DNA from: Isoetes taiwanensis
Taxonomy: Eukaryota > Streptophyta > Lycopodiopsida > Isoetales > Isoetaceae
Length of the DNA stretch: 64,000 nucleotides
Reading direction: 5' to 3'
Assembly: GCA_021234155.1 (NCBI GenBank)
Contig: JAJEKV010000082.1
Coordinates: forward strand, 2,351,377 to 2,415,376
Positions 20,900 to 32,504 of this stretch are shown one piece after another. The notes beneath the pieces were generated by a model. It was not told the DNA's origin. It saw only the letters and a program-made list of their open reading frames with translations, and did not search any database. A program made the position numbers and the translations under genes. Positions within the stretch are counted from its first letter, which is position 1. The number at the start of each line of letters is the position of its first letter.

Positions 20900-23800
20900 A
20901 GAGTAGAATGACTTTTTATCATCTACTAAGACCAATTGGCCTATGGGACCTAAACAAAGAGAATAGCAAATATATTACTATCAGGACTAAAAAATTCCCA
21001 TCCAAAAGGGTTTTCAAGAGAAATGTATTGCAAAACTGTGCAATGAGAAACCAGGGGTACAATTCATTACCTCTTGGGAGGATATATTTGAATGTATGTA
21101 TCCAAAACCTCTTGAAGATATGATCCCAATATCTGCACTTGCTCCAGACCATTCCAGTGTTTTTTTTTGGGGGGGGGGGATATCATCGAACCCTATAAGA
21201 GAACATTCTCTACTAAAGCCCTGAACAAATTTGACTAATGGCCCCAGGCATATAGCTATGCTTTGGTGACTATTGTTCTGCATGGCATACAATGCTTTCC
21301 AGCCTGCTGTGACACGCAATCGGATGGAAATGTCTCAGTATGTGATAATAGGAAACTCCACCCCCAAATACTTATAAGTGGGAGCACCACCACATTTTGG
21401 CCCTGTTAGGTGAAGGAGAGAATTCGTGGCTGGCGCAAGGATGAAACCACCAGTACCTTGATCTTGATCCCATGCCAATGAACTGGCAGAAGGTATCCAA
21501 AGCATTCAAATGGCACTGCATATTGCCTGGATGTCGGCTAAGAGCTCCATGTCATCAATATAGATGAGCTGTCGGATTATGTGGTGCAAGAGCTGCCCCT
21601 CTTTCCCCTGCCCTCCTTCCCATGTTCAGCAAGTCAAGCTTCCAACTGATCACTATACAAGCTAAAGAGCGTCAGGGAGAATGGGCAGCCCTGGCGTATT
21701 CCAATATTGTTGACAACTAGATGTCCTAATAGTGCCAGTCTGCATGAGCATACCTAATACAACCTTTATATTGCATTTTGCAGATCTATAGGGGCTCCAA
21801 CTGCCTACATCTGCTCCATAGTTTATCCCAAGGCACATTGTCAAAAGCTTTGGCAAAGTCCACAAAGTAGCAGTAAAGGTCTTGCTGACAATTCCGGCTA
21901 TCTTCTATCAAGGTTCATAGAATGAAAATATGATCAATAATGGACTGGCGTGGCCGAAACCCCGTCTACCTAAGAGCACGTACCTCTGCTTCCTCTGCCC
22001 GCATTGTCAACTACTGCTCAAGAATACCAGCCAGCAATTTTGCAAAGAGCAAACCAACCATGATGGTGCACTAATTGATCGAATAGTGAGGGTCGTCCAC
22101 ATTGTATATTAGAACTACTCTACTAGTGGTCCATTGTGGGGAAAAGCCCTCTTGCAATGCCTTATTTAACAATGCTACCAGGATGGGTATTATCTGTGAT
22201 GCTCCCAGAATCTATACGATGCTCCCATCGTATAAAGATGAGAATTCCCCTCCCGTGGCGACTAGATCACCACGGTAGGGCCCTCCGTCATACTCGGACC
22301 ACTTGGGATGGCCAAGTGTCCGGGCGAGGACCACGGAGGTGTCATTCGTCCCACGTCCTCTATGGGAATCCTACACAGCGGAAGCGTACATTCATGTTGA
22401 AATAATATACCACCACGAAGGGTGGCCCATCCATCATCATCAGTAAAAAGGACAATACTAGCATAAACAACATAAATAGCACATCATGACAAGGCTGCTA
22501 CCCTGGGCTCAGACTCCATGGGGTCGACTGATGGTCAGAGTGTCAAGATACCAACCGACGGAAGTATAACATGGCGCTGGCTGGCATAAGACAATGGCTA
22601 GGGTAGTCCACTCCATCCGCCCCTCCTGTACGCAGTTTGCAGATAGGCTGAAACATGCTATGGCGTGATTGTAGCCTTCCGGAGATGCAATCTCATGGAA
22701 TCACCCTATGAGACTACTCCGGGTTGCATCTCCCCGGTCCGATGAGGCAGGTCAGGGGAGCGTAAGCGTCCCCTCCCCGAACATAATGGATCTCTGGGTG
22801 TGCTAGAGATTGCGTGCCACTAGATGCACACGTAGTCGTACCCGGCTAGAACCCCCCAACATCCATGGACCGCTAAGCGCGCCCATCGAGCCCAGGACAT
22901 CCATATAGGCACGCTCTCGCGACCCTGGAGGTGTCAGACCCATATCCGGCCCCACCGCGAGGACCGGCTATAAGCCTAGCACACCGTGGGAGTCTTGTAG
23001 CCCCACTAGGCAAGACTCCACCCCCGTTTCACCATTGTGCTCGTTGTCTGGTGTTGAATCACGTAATAGCTTCCACAGCCAAGTGGGCTCTTGTGCACAG
23101 GCCGCATTTATTGGGTTTTAAGGATTCTAGCTAGGAACATCTCTAGTTCTAAGAGGCTTTTAGGTCTCTATCCTTTCCTTAACCCCCAATACATGGATGG
23201 AGCAGAAAGAAAGAATATAATATCATCCAAGTATCTATCATCATCATTATAATAACATATGAAAGAGAATTTAACCATTCCATCTATTCAAAGAAGTGTT
23301 AGCAGAAGTACAAGCTATCTAGGGACTAACCAGTCTCTTGGCTGGAGCCGTTATCATGGAAGGCCTCCATTCTTTGGGTCTGTTGGCAAGAACTGATAGA
23401 TGCTCTACCTCTCCTCTTCCCCAATCGATTTTGGGGCAGAAATGGGGGTAGGACCCCAATTTCTCCTCTCAACTTGGCAAGTTCCACTTGGCCAATCGAT
23501 TTGGGCCAGGTGGCGCTCCCTATTGGTTTCATTTAACTAATTATAACCTAATTAGCATAATTAGGTTATTTATCCACTAATTTTATTAGCATAGCTAATA
23601 AAATCCCTTTTAAGTGAACCCAAGTTATCCGCTATTGACCCTTAAGGGTCTAGTTAGATACTGGTGACGTGTCATAATATGTATACATATATCGTATAAA
23701 TACCTGGAACGTCACATTATTGAAAGCCCAATCCCTTTGAGCAGCTCTGCCTACATGCCATCTAAATCTGTTGCCTTGCCATTAACGAGGCACTATAAAC

Positions 23801-24690
23801 TTGTGATGACATCTGGATCTGTAATGTCCAGTACTGGGCCCATTTGGGGAAGTATTGCTACTGGAACCCCAAGAGGATCATACAGTTGCTGCAAGTAATG
23901 TACCCATTATTTTGACATGATGTTCCCCTCAAGTTGCATAAGCTTGTTCAATACCCTTCGCTAGAATGTCTTGGGGTGAGGGTCCAGCAGGTAGAACATT
24001 TGTCGCTAGTGTTTCACAATGTGCCTGACTTTCTCTCTCTTCAAAAAAGTAAAGTATGGTAATGCCTGATTCTAATCGGGCGCAGGGCAAGGTTAGTGAC
24101 CTGTTGTACCCAGTGTTTAAGCTCCCTACATTTGTCATCATGAAACCATTGATTGCAGAAAAAGGTCGAAGCTCCCCGACACGTGCGTGACCGCCGTCTC
24201 TCAAAATATCAATCATCGGCCATCATAAGCATATTGGTTGTAATGTGGGGAGCTGCAGTATTCCTCCAGGTCTGGCGTGACCATCTGCACATGGGCCTTT
24301 GCATAGTCATAATCCAGGTGCAGGCTGCAGTTGAGGCACCTGGGGATGGGCATGCGAGCGGGCTGACAGTACACCTGTAAGAAAAGGGGTTGGTGGTTGA
24401 AATATACTTCTTCATCTCTGCTATTTGTCCCAACACAAAAATGGGTAACCCGATGCAGATCCCGCTCTGCCACCAGTACGTAATCCATGACACTGGAGCT
24501 GCCCCCTGGTTCTCCTGCCTTGCAAGTGTATCCGCGAGAGGATAGCCATTGGATCCATTCCAAATTGCCAAGTTAAAGCTATTGCATAGCAAAAGCAACT
24601 ACTTGCCATAGCGCGTAACCTAGTTATCATGTGATGCCGGTGGCCAAGCCACTTCTATGGGGCACAGCTGCAACACATCATCTGTCAAGG
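20900..24690 (-). mobile_element. LINE family B, split by an LTR insertion
   Basis: A decayed non-LTR retrotransposon on the minus strand. From right to left: endonuclease part at about 24690-24210 (LAIWNGSNG, SSVMDYVLVAERDL, with NHQPL where DHxPL is usual), linker, RT start NGKATDLDGM (about 23800), insertion of a 1.5-kb element (22195-23716), then CTIMVGLLFAKLLAGILEQ, QSIIDHIFILR, YCYFVDFAKAFDNVPWDKLW (about 21850), GIRQGCPFSLTLFSL (about 21680) and the catalytic YIDD box (about 21560). Many frame breaks. The coding sense resumes exactly across the insertion when one target duplication is discounted. No A tail seen at the left. Confidence 0.85.
22195..23716. mobile_element. Probable solo LTR inside LINE B
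   Basis: A 1,522-bp block starting TGTGATGCTCC and ending GGAACGTCACA, so short inverted ends of the TG...CA type. It is flanked by TTATC (22190-22194) and TTATT (23717-23721), a 5-bp target duplication with one difference. It contains no protein-like frame and differs in base composition from the LINE around it. Best read as a fossil solo LTR of unknown family; the direction of transcription is not settled. A large non-autonomous DNA element is the alternative. Confidence 0.65.
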
Positions 24691-25737
24691 GCAAAATGAG
24701 TTTTTTGATCGCCATAAAAAAAAATAGCATCCATAAAAGCTAAAAGCCTTAGCATCTGAGAAAAATAGAAAAATAGTTTTTGTTGCTGAAAAAATAGTCA
24801 GTAGTAATGGCCGTCAGATCATAACATATGCCTACAACGCGCCTTAAGATCCCCCTCCCTCCAAATAATTGCCCTTTAACCGGGTGCAATCTAAAAGTTG
24901 TGTCATCAAGAGATAATGGTGGCACCTTTGCTTTGGGCCTTAGATATGACAACACTATTTGATATTTTATAAGCCATACAACATATCACAAACATCAATT
25001 TAACAGTTGGACCTGGTGGGTGTGTAATGTCCAAATAGATGAAGACAATGATAGAAACCCAAAACCATGCAAAATAATCTTTCTTTTGGAGCATTATCAA
25101 TTGTAGTGTAAAAGATATAAAATGTCATAGCCTAAGATTTTAAGCTTTAAATTGAAATGTGATGATAATGGCCAAATAAGATTATATAAAACATAGGGAA
25201 GGAGAACTTCACAACTCCCCCTTTCTTTCTCCCCTTTTTTTCTTACTATTCTATTCTATTCTATTCATCACATTGCTTTTAAATGCTCAAGTTATTTGTT
25301 TAAAATCCAAGTTATTCTATCTACGGGTTTGAAACTTAATATTTGTTTCAAACCATAAATATCTCACTACGCTTCATTCTATGGCTTAGAGTTGATACAA
25401 TTCAACAAACAAAACCATGCTATGTCATATTTTTGAGTAACCATACCTTCAACAAACTAAAATGAAGGATAGAGATAGTTTTCCAATACAATCTATTATA
25501 AGACTCTTCAAATACTACATATGTAATTGAAAAGATGAACAAGGAATACCCCACACCTACATTGTTTATCCCGAGCATTTACCATATATTACATGTCATA
25601 CGGTGAAGAGGTTTAAACTTAAAACCTCTTCATACTTAAGTTTAGAAACAAAGTATTTAGAAAGAACATGCTTATCACATAGTTCTGTTATATAGATGCT
25701 TTAGATTTTTTGATCTAGCACAAGGGCAATTGTAATG
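24691..25737. other. No gene recognised
   Basis: AT-rich spacer upstream of the LINE and downstream (3') of the cysteine-rich gene B. Short pentanucleotide run (TTCTA)n at about 25246-25263. Nothing else. Confidence 0.5.
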
Positions 25738-26055
25738 TTATGGAGAAGCCTTATTGTTGGAGTAACAGCCATGCTTGAAGCCACATAAGTTCATAATGTA
25801 GTTGACTTGGTAAGGGCTCACAGAACATAGACATCCATAATACTGGGAAAGAGGAGTGCAACATTGATTGACAAATTGAGGATTATTTGTTCCCCATTGG
25901 TAACTATAACCATAGCTAGAGTAGCAATTGCCATACCAAGAACCAATGAGGCGGCCGTCACACTGCTGATAATACTGAGCGTTTGCTCCAAGTGCCATAA
26001 CAATCACCATTGCTATTAATATAACAATTGATGCTGCAATCTTCTCCATTGCCAT
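25738..26055 (-). CDS. Secreted eight-cysteine protein B (nsLTP-like)
   Basis: A 105-residue intact single-exon protein, start chosen at the ATG 26055 (MAMEKIAAS); a second ATG two codons on is also possible. Signal peptide of about 23 residues cut after GANA. Cys pattern C-11-C-20-CC-8-CLC-13-C-5-C; CCTPLSQY, CLCSVSPYQ and the tail CYSNNKASP are shared with gene A at 10139-10444, overall identity near 70 percent. It differs by a 3-residue insertion between the second and third Cys (a YGYSY stretch) and by one extra residue before the last Cys. Probably an extracellular lipid-transfer-like or defence protein. The pair faces each other about 15 kb apart, so it arose by an inverted duplication with the promoter included. 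Confidence 0.85.
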   Translation of the reverse strand: MAMEKIAASIVILIAMVIVMALGANAQYYQQCDGRLIGSWYGNCYSSYGYSYQWGTNNPQFVNQCCTPLSQYYGCLCSVSPYQVNYIMNLCGFKHGCYSNNKASP

Positions 26056-26262
26056 TACAAAGTATGCCCCTTGCTCTATATTGTGACATAAGCCTCTACC
26101 TTGCCTTAAATTCTCCATTTCTTGGCCCATTTGTTTGTCTACTTGTTTGGTATGGAATCTCTACCAACCCATTTAACGTGTTTGTGCTTAAAATAATCCA
26201 TTACACGACATTATAACATGCCTTCCCCCTTCTTAGATTGGACAAATATGTGAGTTTGGTTT
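26056..26262 (-). promoter_or_regulatory. Promoter of secreted 8-Cys gene B
   Basis: Reverse complement shares the blocks GGAAGGCATGTTAT, TTTTAAGCACAAA, AGATTCCATA and GACAAACAAATGG with gene A. The TATA-like position of gene A (ATATAAGG) reads AATTTAAGG here, so expression strength may differ. Confidence 0.55.
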
Positions 26263-26905
26263 CCCATTATCATAGACACAAGTCATTTAGCTTCATGCAC
26301 ATAATTCAAAATCACCTACAATATGGGTGAGGGAGCCCCTTTTGTTTTTATTCTAGGGATTTTAAAGTCAAGGTATCACGGGAATCTCTACATAAAATGC
26401 AACAAAGTATTCAAAGCTTCGACCGCTTGCACTAAAGCTTCCTTTCATATTTGTTCCATATCTTACAAAGCTAATAAAGTTATCAAGAAAAGGTCCTTAT
26501 TTCCCAATGAAGACAACTCCTCAACACTAGTGACATGTGGCCATTTCTTGTTCTGATAAGAGGCAATTATTGCTTACTGAAATGAAAACAACTCCTCAAC
26601 ACAAATAACAAGTGGTGGAAATTTCTTTCTTTTGGGTTACCAAGGGTTAATTGTTTGGTTCCTCGCGAGTGCAAGCAAAGTGAATGGGACAGGACCTATA
26701 AATCAATGTACCTTGGTGTGGGGTGGGTGACTCATAGACCACTTGGTCTCCATTGTATGTCAAACATATTGTTCTATTCCATATGTTTTTCCTTTCTTTG
26801 TCTTTCCTTTTCTAGTATCTGCAATTGTGGAGATTGCCCTTTTAAGTATAACAAAATTCAAAGATGGCGTGACTTTTACAATCTGCTTGCAAATGGTCGG
26901 TTCTT
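26263..26905. other. No gene recognised
   Basis: AT-rich spacer, short frames only. The missing C-terminal end of the transposase to the right is not found here. Confidence 0.45.
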
Positions 26906-28088
26906 TCATTCAATATAGCATTTGGTAACACCTCTGTCTATGCAGGTCCAAGAGGCCCTTAGTCTTTTGAATGCAGCTTTGAATGGTGCAAAGCAAGATA
27001 CATCTAGTGATTGTAGCCTATGCGATGTGTGAGCAGGTAGTAGGGCAAAATGTATACCTATCTCTTTGGCAGCAAGAATGACATCCAGTTCCACATGGCT
27101 ACCATGGCCATTCAGCAGTATGAGATGAGTCGACCAGGTGACACCCCTCCAGGGACTCTAGACTGAAAATGAGATAGCAATGACTTAAACAATTCAGTGG
27201 TCATCCAAGTTGATTGCTGCACTTCCTGAATTGCTCCCTCTTCACACCTTGCTATGTTGTCTTGCCTCATCCTTGTACCCTTGAAAATATAGAGATTAGG
27301 CAGCCTGAACCCTTCTGCATTGACACACAGTAAAATAGTCACCCATTCCCTTGTATTCATAACTAGCTCGCTAACCCTATTCTCCCCTTTCCTAGCAATT
27401 ATCCTCAAACCCTTTACTTTCCCAGCTTGGATCCCTGTCTCGTCTGCATTCCAAATTCTTGAGGGGGGGAAGCTGAACTCATCATATACTTCTTTCAGCC
27501 CTGTGTAGAAGCCATCCAAGTTGGCTTGATTCATTGCCCGGGCACATGAAATCTCCAATGTTTCGGCACTCCTAAGGGAGATCTCAGGGTGCCTTTGCTT
27601 GAAAAGCTTCCACCATTTGCTCCCTGGCACACCATCAAAGGCTGAATTACCCTCCCTCGCCATCTCGGCTGCACGCTCCTTTACAGTAGCCAGAGTCACG
27701 CCCATACCATGTTCTGCCCTACCTATTGCCCAATCAACCAATTCCTTCTCTTGGGCTGGTGTCAGGATCTGGGATGCCTTGCATTCTTCTTGGAAATCCG
27801 CCCATACAGCCAATCCCTGATAGACGACTCTGGTATGCCTGACCGTCTAAATGCCTCTCTAATTGAAATTCCATTCTCACTTACCTCGTCGAGCGCTGTC
27901 GACATCTCTTCTTCCGTCCATTGTCCTCGCTTTGTTGGTCTCCTTGGCATTGCAGGTGTAGATCCGCTAGTTGATGCCCCCTTCTTCTTGGCTTTGGGCA
28001 CATAAACCCGTTTGCTAGCCGCTGTCGTTGGTCTGCTAGTGCTCGAAACTGTGGCATCGATCTGTGGTTGGGCCCTAGTCGACGCCAT
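26906..28088 (-). pseudogene. CENP-B/pogo-type transposase, decayed
   Basis: A Tc1/mariner-superfamily transposase of the pogo/Tigger type, from the ATG at 28088. Order: basic N-terminus, Psq-like helix-turn-helix (RGQWTEEEM ... GIPESSIRDWLYGR), second CENP-B-type HTH (LTPAQEKELVDWAI ... GSKWWKLFKQRHPEI), then the DDE domain with NADETGI (first Asp) and SHRLQSLDV (third Asp). The middle box reads LILLNGHGSHVE, where the family has D-G-H: the second catalytic Asp is Asn. There is a frame change near 27750-27760 between the two HTH parts and another near 27150. Similarity stops at about 26950 after FKRLR. No terminal inverted repeats were identified. Dead transposon, or conceivably a decayed domesticated gene. 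Confidence 0.85.
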
Positions 28089-31000
28089 CGCTCCAATGTG
28101 CAACGAAAATAGGGGACAGGCTTGATTCTTAGACGGATTGAGAAATTGTTGATGGAATTGCTCGAGCCAGCTGGGTAATCTTGATAATCCATCTCGTTCG
28201 AGGCAATTATGGCTGGAATTAGCCCGCCAATTCCAGCCCCCATCATTGAATCATGCCTCGGGATGGCCATGATGGGGGGTACTCTGGTGCGCGAAGGATG
28301 GGTCCCTGGTACGGGGCAGCGTGGGTTCATGGGTGACGAACGAGTGTCACTTGCCACGCATTGGGAGGGTGAATGGGACAATGAGGTAAGGGTAGGGTAT
28401 GGTACTTCTGTGGAAGCAGGCAACTCCACCCTATCTTATTCAACTCCACCCTATCTTATTCATGGGAAGAAGAAGTATTTGCAGAAGAAAAAGCCAGGTG
28501 CAAAATTCAATGTAAGCACATTTAGGGAAAAATCCATTTTCGAAATTGTTCTTGTTATTCATGGGCAGCCTGCAACCTACGCATGCGACCTATGCATGCG
28601 CCCAGAGATGTGCCTGGCAAGATCCGGAAGAGAAAATCGTTTGCCTATAGCTCATAACTGAGAAGAAGAGGAGACATTGCAGAGCCAATTTGTTGCAGCG
28701 GTAAGAGAGATGGATGTAGTGGCTATGAGGCCAAGAGAGCTTGTAGTAAGGACAATACAGGTTATATAGCAAAAGGAGGCGACAGCTTCAATAGCGGATT
28801 AACCGATTGTCACAAAGGAAATGCATATGCTGTGCAATATGTCCAAGAGACACAATGTGTTAAGGATGTAGATACAAAAAATGAGGAACTTCAGGTATGC
28901 CTTCATGATCTATTTTTCTACATTTAACGACAGGAGACAGATAATAATAAGGAGCCTATGGCCATATTCTATTAGCTACAGATGCTTTGCATTTTATGCC
29001 TAACAGAAATGCTAGCCAGATCCAATAATTTTCTGGATGTTTCTTAACGAATGTATTCCAAAAAATAAGATTTGCTATTTTAAGGAATGGCCTAGGGAGG
29101 GCTAGGTTAAACTACCACCTATTTAAATCTAATGTAGCAGATGTGCTAAGATCACTATGAAAATTTCGTGGCTGATTAAGACCTTGAATGATAGTAACAG
29201 GGACAGCTAAGGTAATCTGATCCATGCAAATAACATTAGGCTTCTTGGTTTATTTTATGATATAATGAATTGAATGTTACATCAACCCACTTAACAGGCT
29301 TTGTAAGCTAAGTTTTTATCTAAAAGTCCAAGTTTCACAGCTGGAAAAAATGGTAACAAATGTGTAAAATCTTGGATAAAGCTTTTTCCTTTGATCTATG
29401 CATTCTTAGTAGGCTTTTACTAATCAAGAACAAAAGGTACAATGGGTGAGTGGCGATAAGCCAAGAATTACCCAAAATCTACCTTTTGGCCCTTGTATCA
29501 TTACCGAGATTATCGCTAATGTTTACATGGTTGGCTGCAGGTACGTGGTATTTCTTCTCTCATTGTGTTCATTTTGCTGTTATGGTGTGTTTTAGCTCAA
29601 ACGGCTGTATGGATCAAGGAAAAAAGCTCGTGGATGTAACTGCTAATACAAGCTGGTTGATTGCAAGTTTCTCGAGACTTTAAATTGCAAATTATTATGG
29701 CAAAAAATGGGTGTTATGGTCTCTATCAAGTTAATTATTAAGCATAAGAAAAGTTGATGTTTCTACAAGGGATCTAGCTGATAATGCTCAGATTTTATCA
29801 CAATATTCAGGTACTACTACTTTCAAGCATTAGATATAATGTGGTAACTGAAAATACCAAATGCTAAAGGAAAATATCACATCTAGGTCTGTACATTAAA
29901 TTTTGGGATGTGCTTTGACTGCGGAATATGTGAAAGGATGTAAGATGACATCATAAATATGTAATACAACAGTTCTTTGTTCCAAATTGACCATATGCAT
30001 GATTTAATATATATGAGCTTTGACTATTGTTTTTAGGTGCATATAGCAGATGTCTTGGACCTTTGGGCAGCTGAAAATGGCACTGATTTCCTTCTAAGAA
30101 AAAGATACATCCTTGTGATTCAATGAAATCCAGAAAAATTAAAGGGTTAGAAAATGTGTGCAGGAGTGGAACCCTTAGTAATTAGAAAAATGAGTTATGC
30201 AGCATCAACAGGTTTCTGAAACAAGTATCGTTGCAAAGGAAATGAGAACAGTGTTAGATCTACACAATGTCCTTAAAGATAGAACACTCAGAGACTTTAG
30301 GTTCTATGACTCTAAACATAAACATGTGTACAAGTCTTTTAGCAATAGATTGTTGGCCATAGACTTTTGAGAAAGATGAAGGTATTTTTCCATGGAAAAA
30401 TGCCCTTAGAGATTAAAAGTCAATAGACTTTGGACCACAGTTTGATGCACTGTCTTTTAATTTGCTCGATTAATTGTACAGAATGATAAGGCTACTGAGG
30501 GATTGACTGATGTAGCTTGGACTGCTACTTGGTTGTTGCCTATGCTAGTTGTTCCCCGTTTTTTTTTTTTTTTTTTTTTTTTTTTTGTCCTTTCTATGCC
30601 AAAAGGCTAATGCAGATCTATTGGTAGGGGTTGTTGGGGCAGTATAGGTATTGCACATGTCTGTGGCACTGTACACAATGATCATATTAATCTTCAGTAT
30701 CATTATAATAAATTTTTTTAACTTGTCACGTCAGTAGACTAAATAGCTTTAATAAATATATAACATTTGGCACAAAGGGGCTATGTACCTTAAATGTCTA
30801 TTCCCTTAATTAGTTTATAGTTACTTGTAGAAAATGTTACCTTCAACAAATCTATTATGTGGAGTTCCAAACCAACGCAAATCAGACTCAATCATTTAAA
30901 GCCCGGTGGAAGCACAAATCCGTCAAGAACCAAGAAATCAGAGGCGTCAAGGACCAAAAACCCTCACTTGCAGTACCAAATATGAATAGCCATTTCAACA

Positions 31001-31749
31001 TCCCTGACCAAGCATGGCCATGACGATCAGATAAGACGAGTTGTAGCAGATCTGAGATAAGAATCCAAAATAAAGCTAGAACAGAAATGATACATCCACA
31101 TCAAGAACGAAATCCAAAATACGAATTTGAGGCAAGCACAAAAAGAGCCTTCCTAGTGCCCTGCAACAGATCTACTGGCCGGGGAGCTCAACTCTGGCAA
31201 AAACTGAGTATGGCTGGTCTAGAGGAATGATGAAGAACAGTGCAAGAAATCCAAAGAAATGCTATATGTAGGTGCGGCAACCAAATTCCCCACAATGGTA
31301 CAGCCAAAAGTGGAAGCCCATGTGACACCCATAAACTGTCTAAAAATAGACCTTTCAAGTTAACTAAACAAGAACAAGAACCAAAATATACAAAACCCTC
31401 CCTAACCTTTAAAAAATAGATGCAAATCATCTATTGCAAACCTTATGTATGTAGAACTATAATGTGGTTGCTTAGCAACAATGAACACCCTTGAAACAAA
31501 ATCAAGTTTATTTGGACGTTTCTTGCAAGAAAACTGGTTTGGATCGGCATAGTTACTTCTGATTCTGCGATTGCTGATTCTGCTTGTTCTAGGCCTGCTT
31601 GTTCTAAGTGTATCCAGGGAGGCGCTGCTTGTTGTGAGTAGTTCCGGCGAGTTATCTGGAAGTTGTTAACTGTAATGTTAAATTTTCTTAAAAATTCTTG
31701 AAACGTAATAAATACTTCCTTGAAATTACTGTTAAATTTTTGCACATTT
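28089..31749. other. Long region without recognised genes
   Basis: Upstream of the transposase, 28089-28430, long open frames appear in both directions but look like overlap of GC-richer sequence. A 20-bp perfect tandem repeat (CAACTCCACCCTATCTTATT) lies at 28421-28460. A run of about 29 T at 30560-30588 may be the tail of a minus-strand retroelement. No motif recognised in the rest. Confidence 0.45.
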
Positions 31750-31920
31750 TACCAGGCATAATATATCCTCCGCTGTCTCTAGCGGCGCCGCCATGTGGGG
31801 TATTTTTTTAACAGAGCAAAAATGGGGACGCTCTGATCTGAATTCCGCTGAAAACTTTTTCTCAGCGGAGCCGCTAGCCTCGGCGGCGCTGCCTCGAAAA
31901 TTTATCCGGCGAAATTCCTT
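31750..31920. repeat. GC-rich palindromic patch
   Basis: An island of GCGGC-type sequence in AT-rich DNA: AGCGGCGCCGCC and GGCGGCGCTGCC are near-inverted copies, and CCGCTGA / TCAGCGG (7 bp) form a stem around AAACTTTTTC. It may be an end of an unrecognised element. Confidence 0.4.
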
Positions 31921-32504
31921 CCGTCCGGAAATTATCTAAAACTTCATCGACCACTGGTTTCGGGCAATATCAGAGAATTTTGAAGGATTCTGTCGACTTT
32001 TTGTCGACTTTTGGTTACTAATGCTTGACAAATTATATACATTTTGGATTTACAAACCTCCCTAATATATTTTTTTGCAGGTATTTCTTCTGCAAGGTAG
32101 TTTTTTGTGTTTAATGCCTATCTGGAAGTGTTTTTTTGTGTTTAATGCCTATCTGGAAGTGTCGATTTGGCCTCAGACCTTTTCTACAGAGCCTGCATCA
32201 AAGAATTTATACATCGGATGCAATAGCAAGGGCAGCCATGGGCAAGCTCAGAACATGCCAAAATTTTCTCCATGGTGTACGGATTGCAAGGAGCTGGACC
32301 GATTTTCCAGTATGCTATCTGCTGGAGCCAAATTTCTGGACGTGAAGTCGTGCTAGGCAATTCTGGATTTGCCATAGTGGCTTTTGGACCTCTACTATTT
32401 TGGATCTGTGTGTTAAACCGTGATTATTTGGGTTTTATGGTGTTGAGATGATGCTGAGATGATGGTGTTTCAATGTCTGGGATAAGAAATGGCGGAGACA
32501 GATA
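31921..32504 (+). repeat. Spacer with 31-bp tandem duplication
   Basis: TTTTTTGTGTTTAATGCCTA...GGAAGTG is repeated at 32101-32130 and 32131-32161. No gene in the remaining sequence. Confidence 0.6.

Noticed and set aside
27881-28429. Long minus-strand open frame overlapping the transposase N-terminus
   Set aside because: It runs in a different frame from the recognisable HTH sequence and has no family features; a shadow of GC-richer coding DNA.
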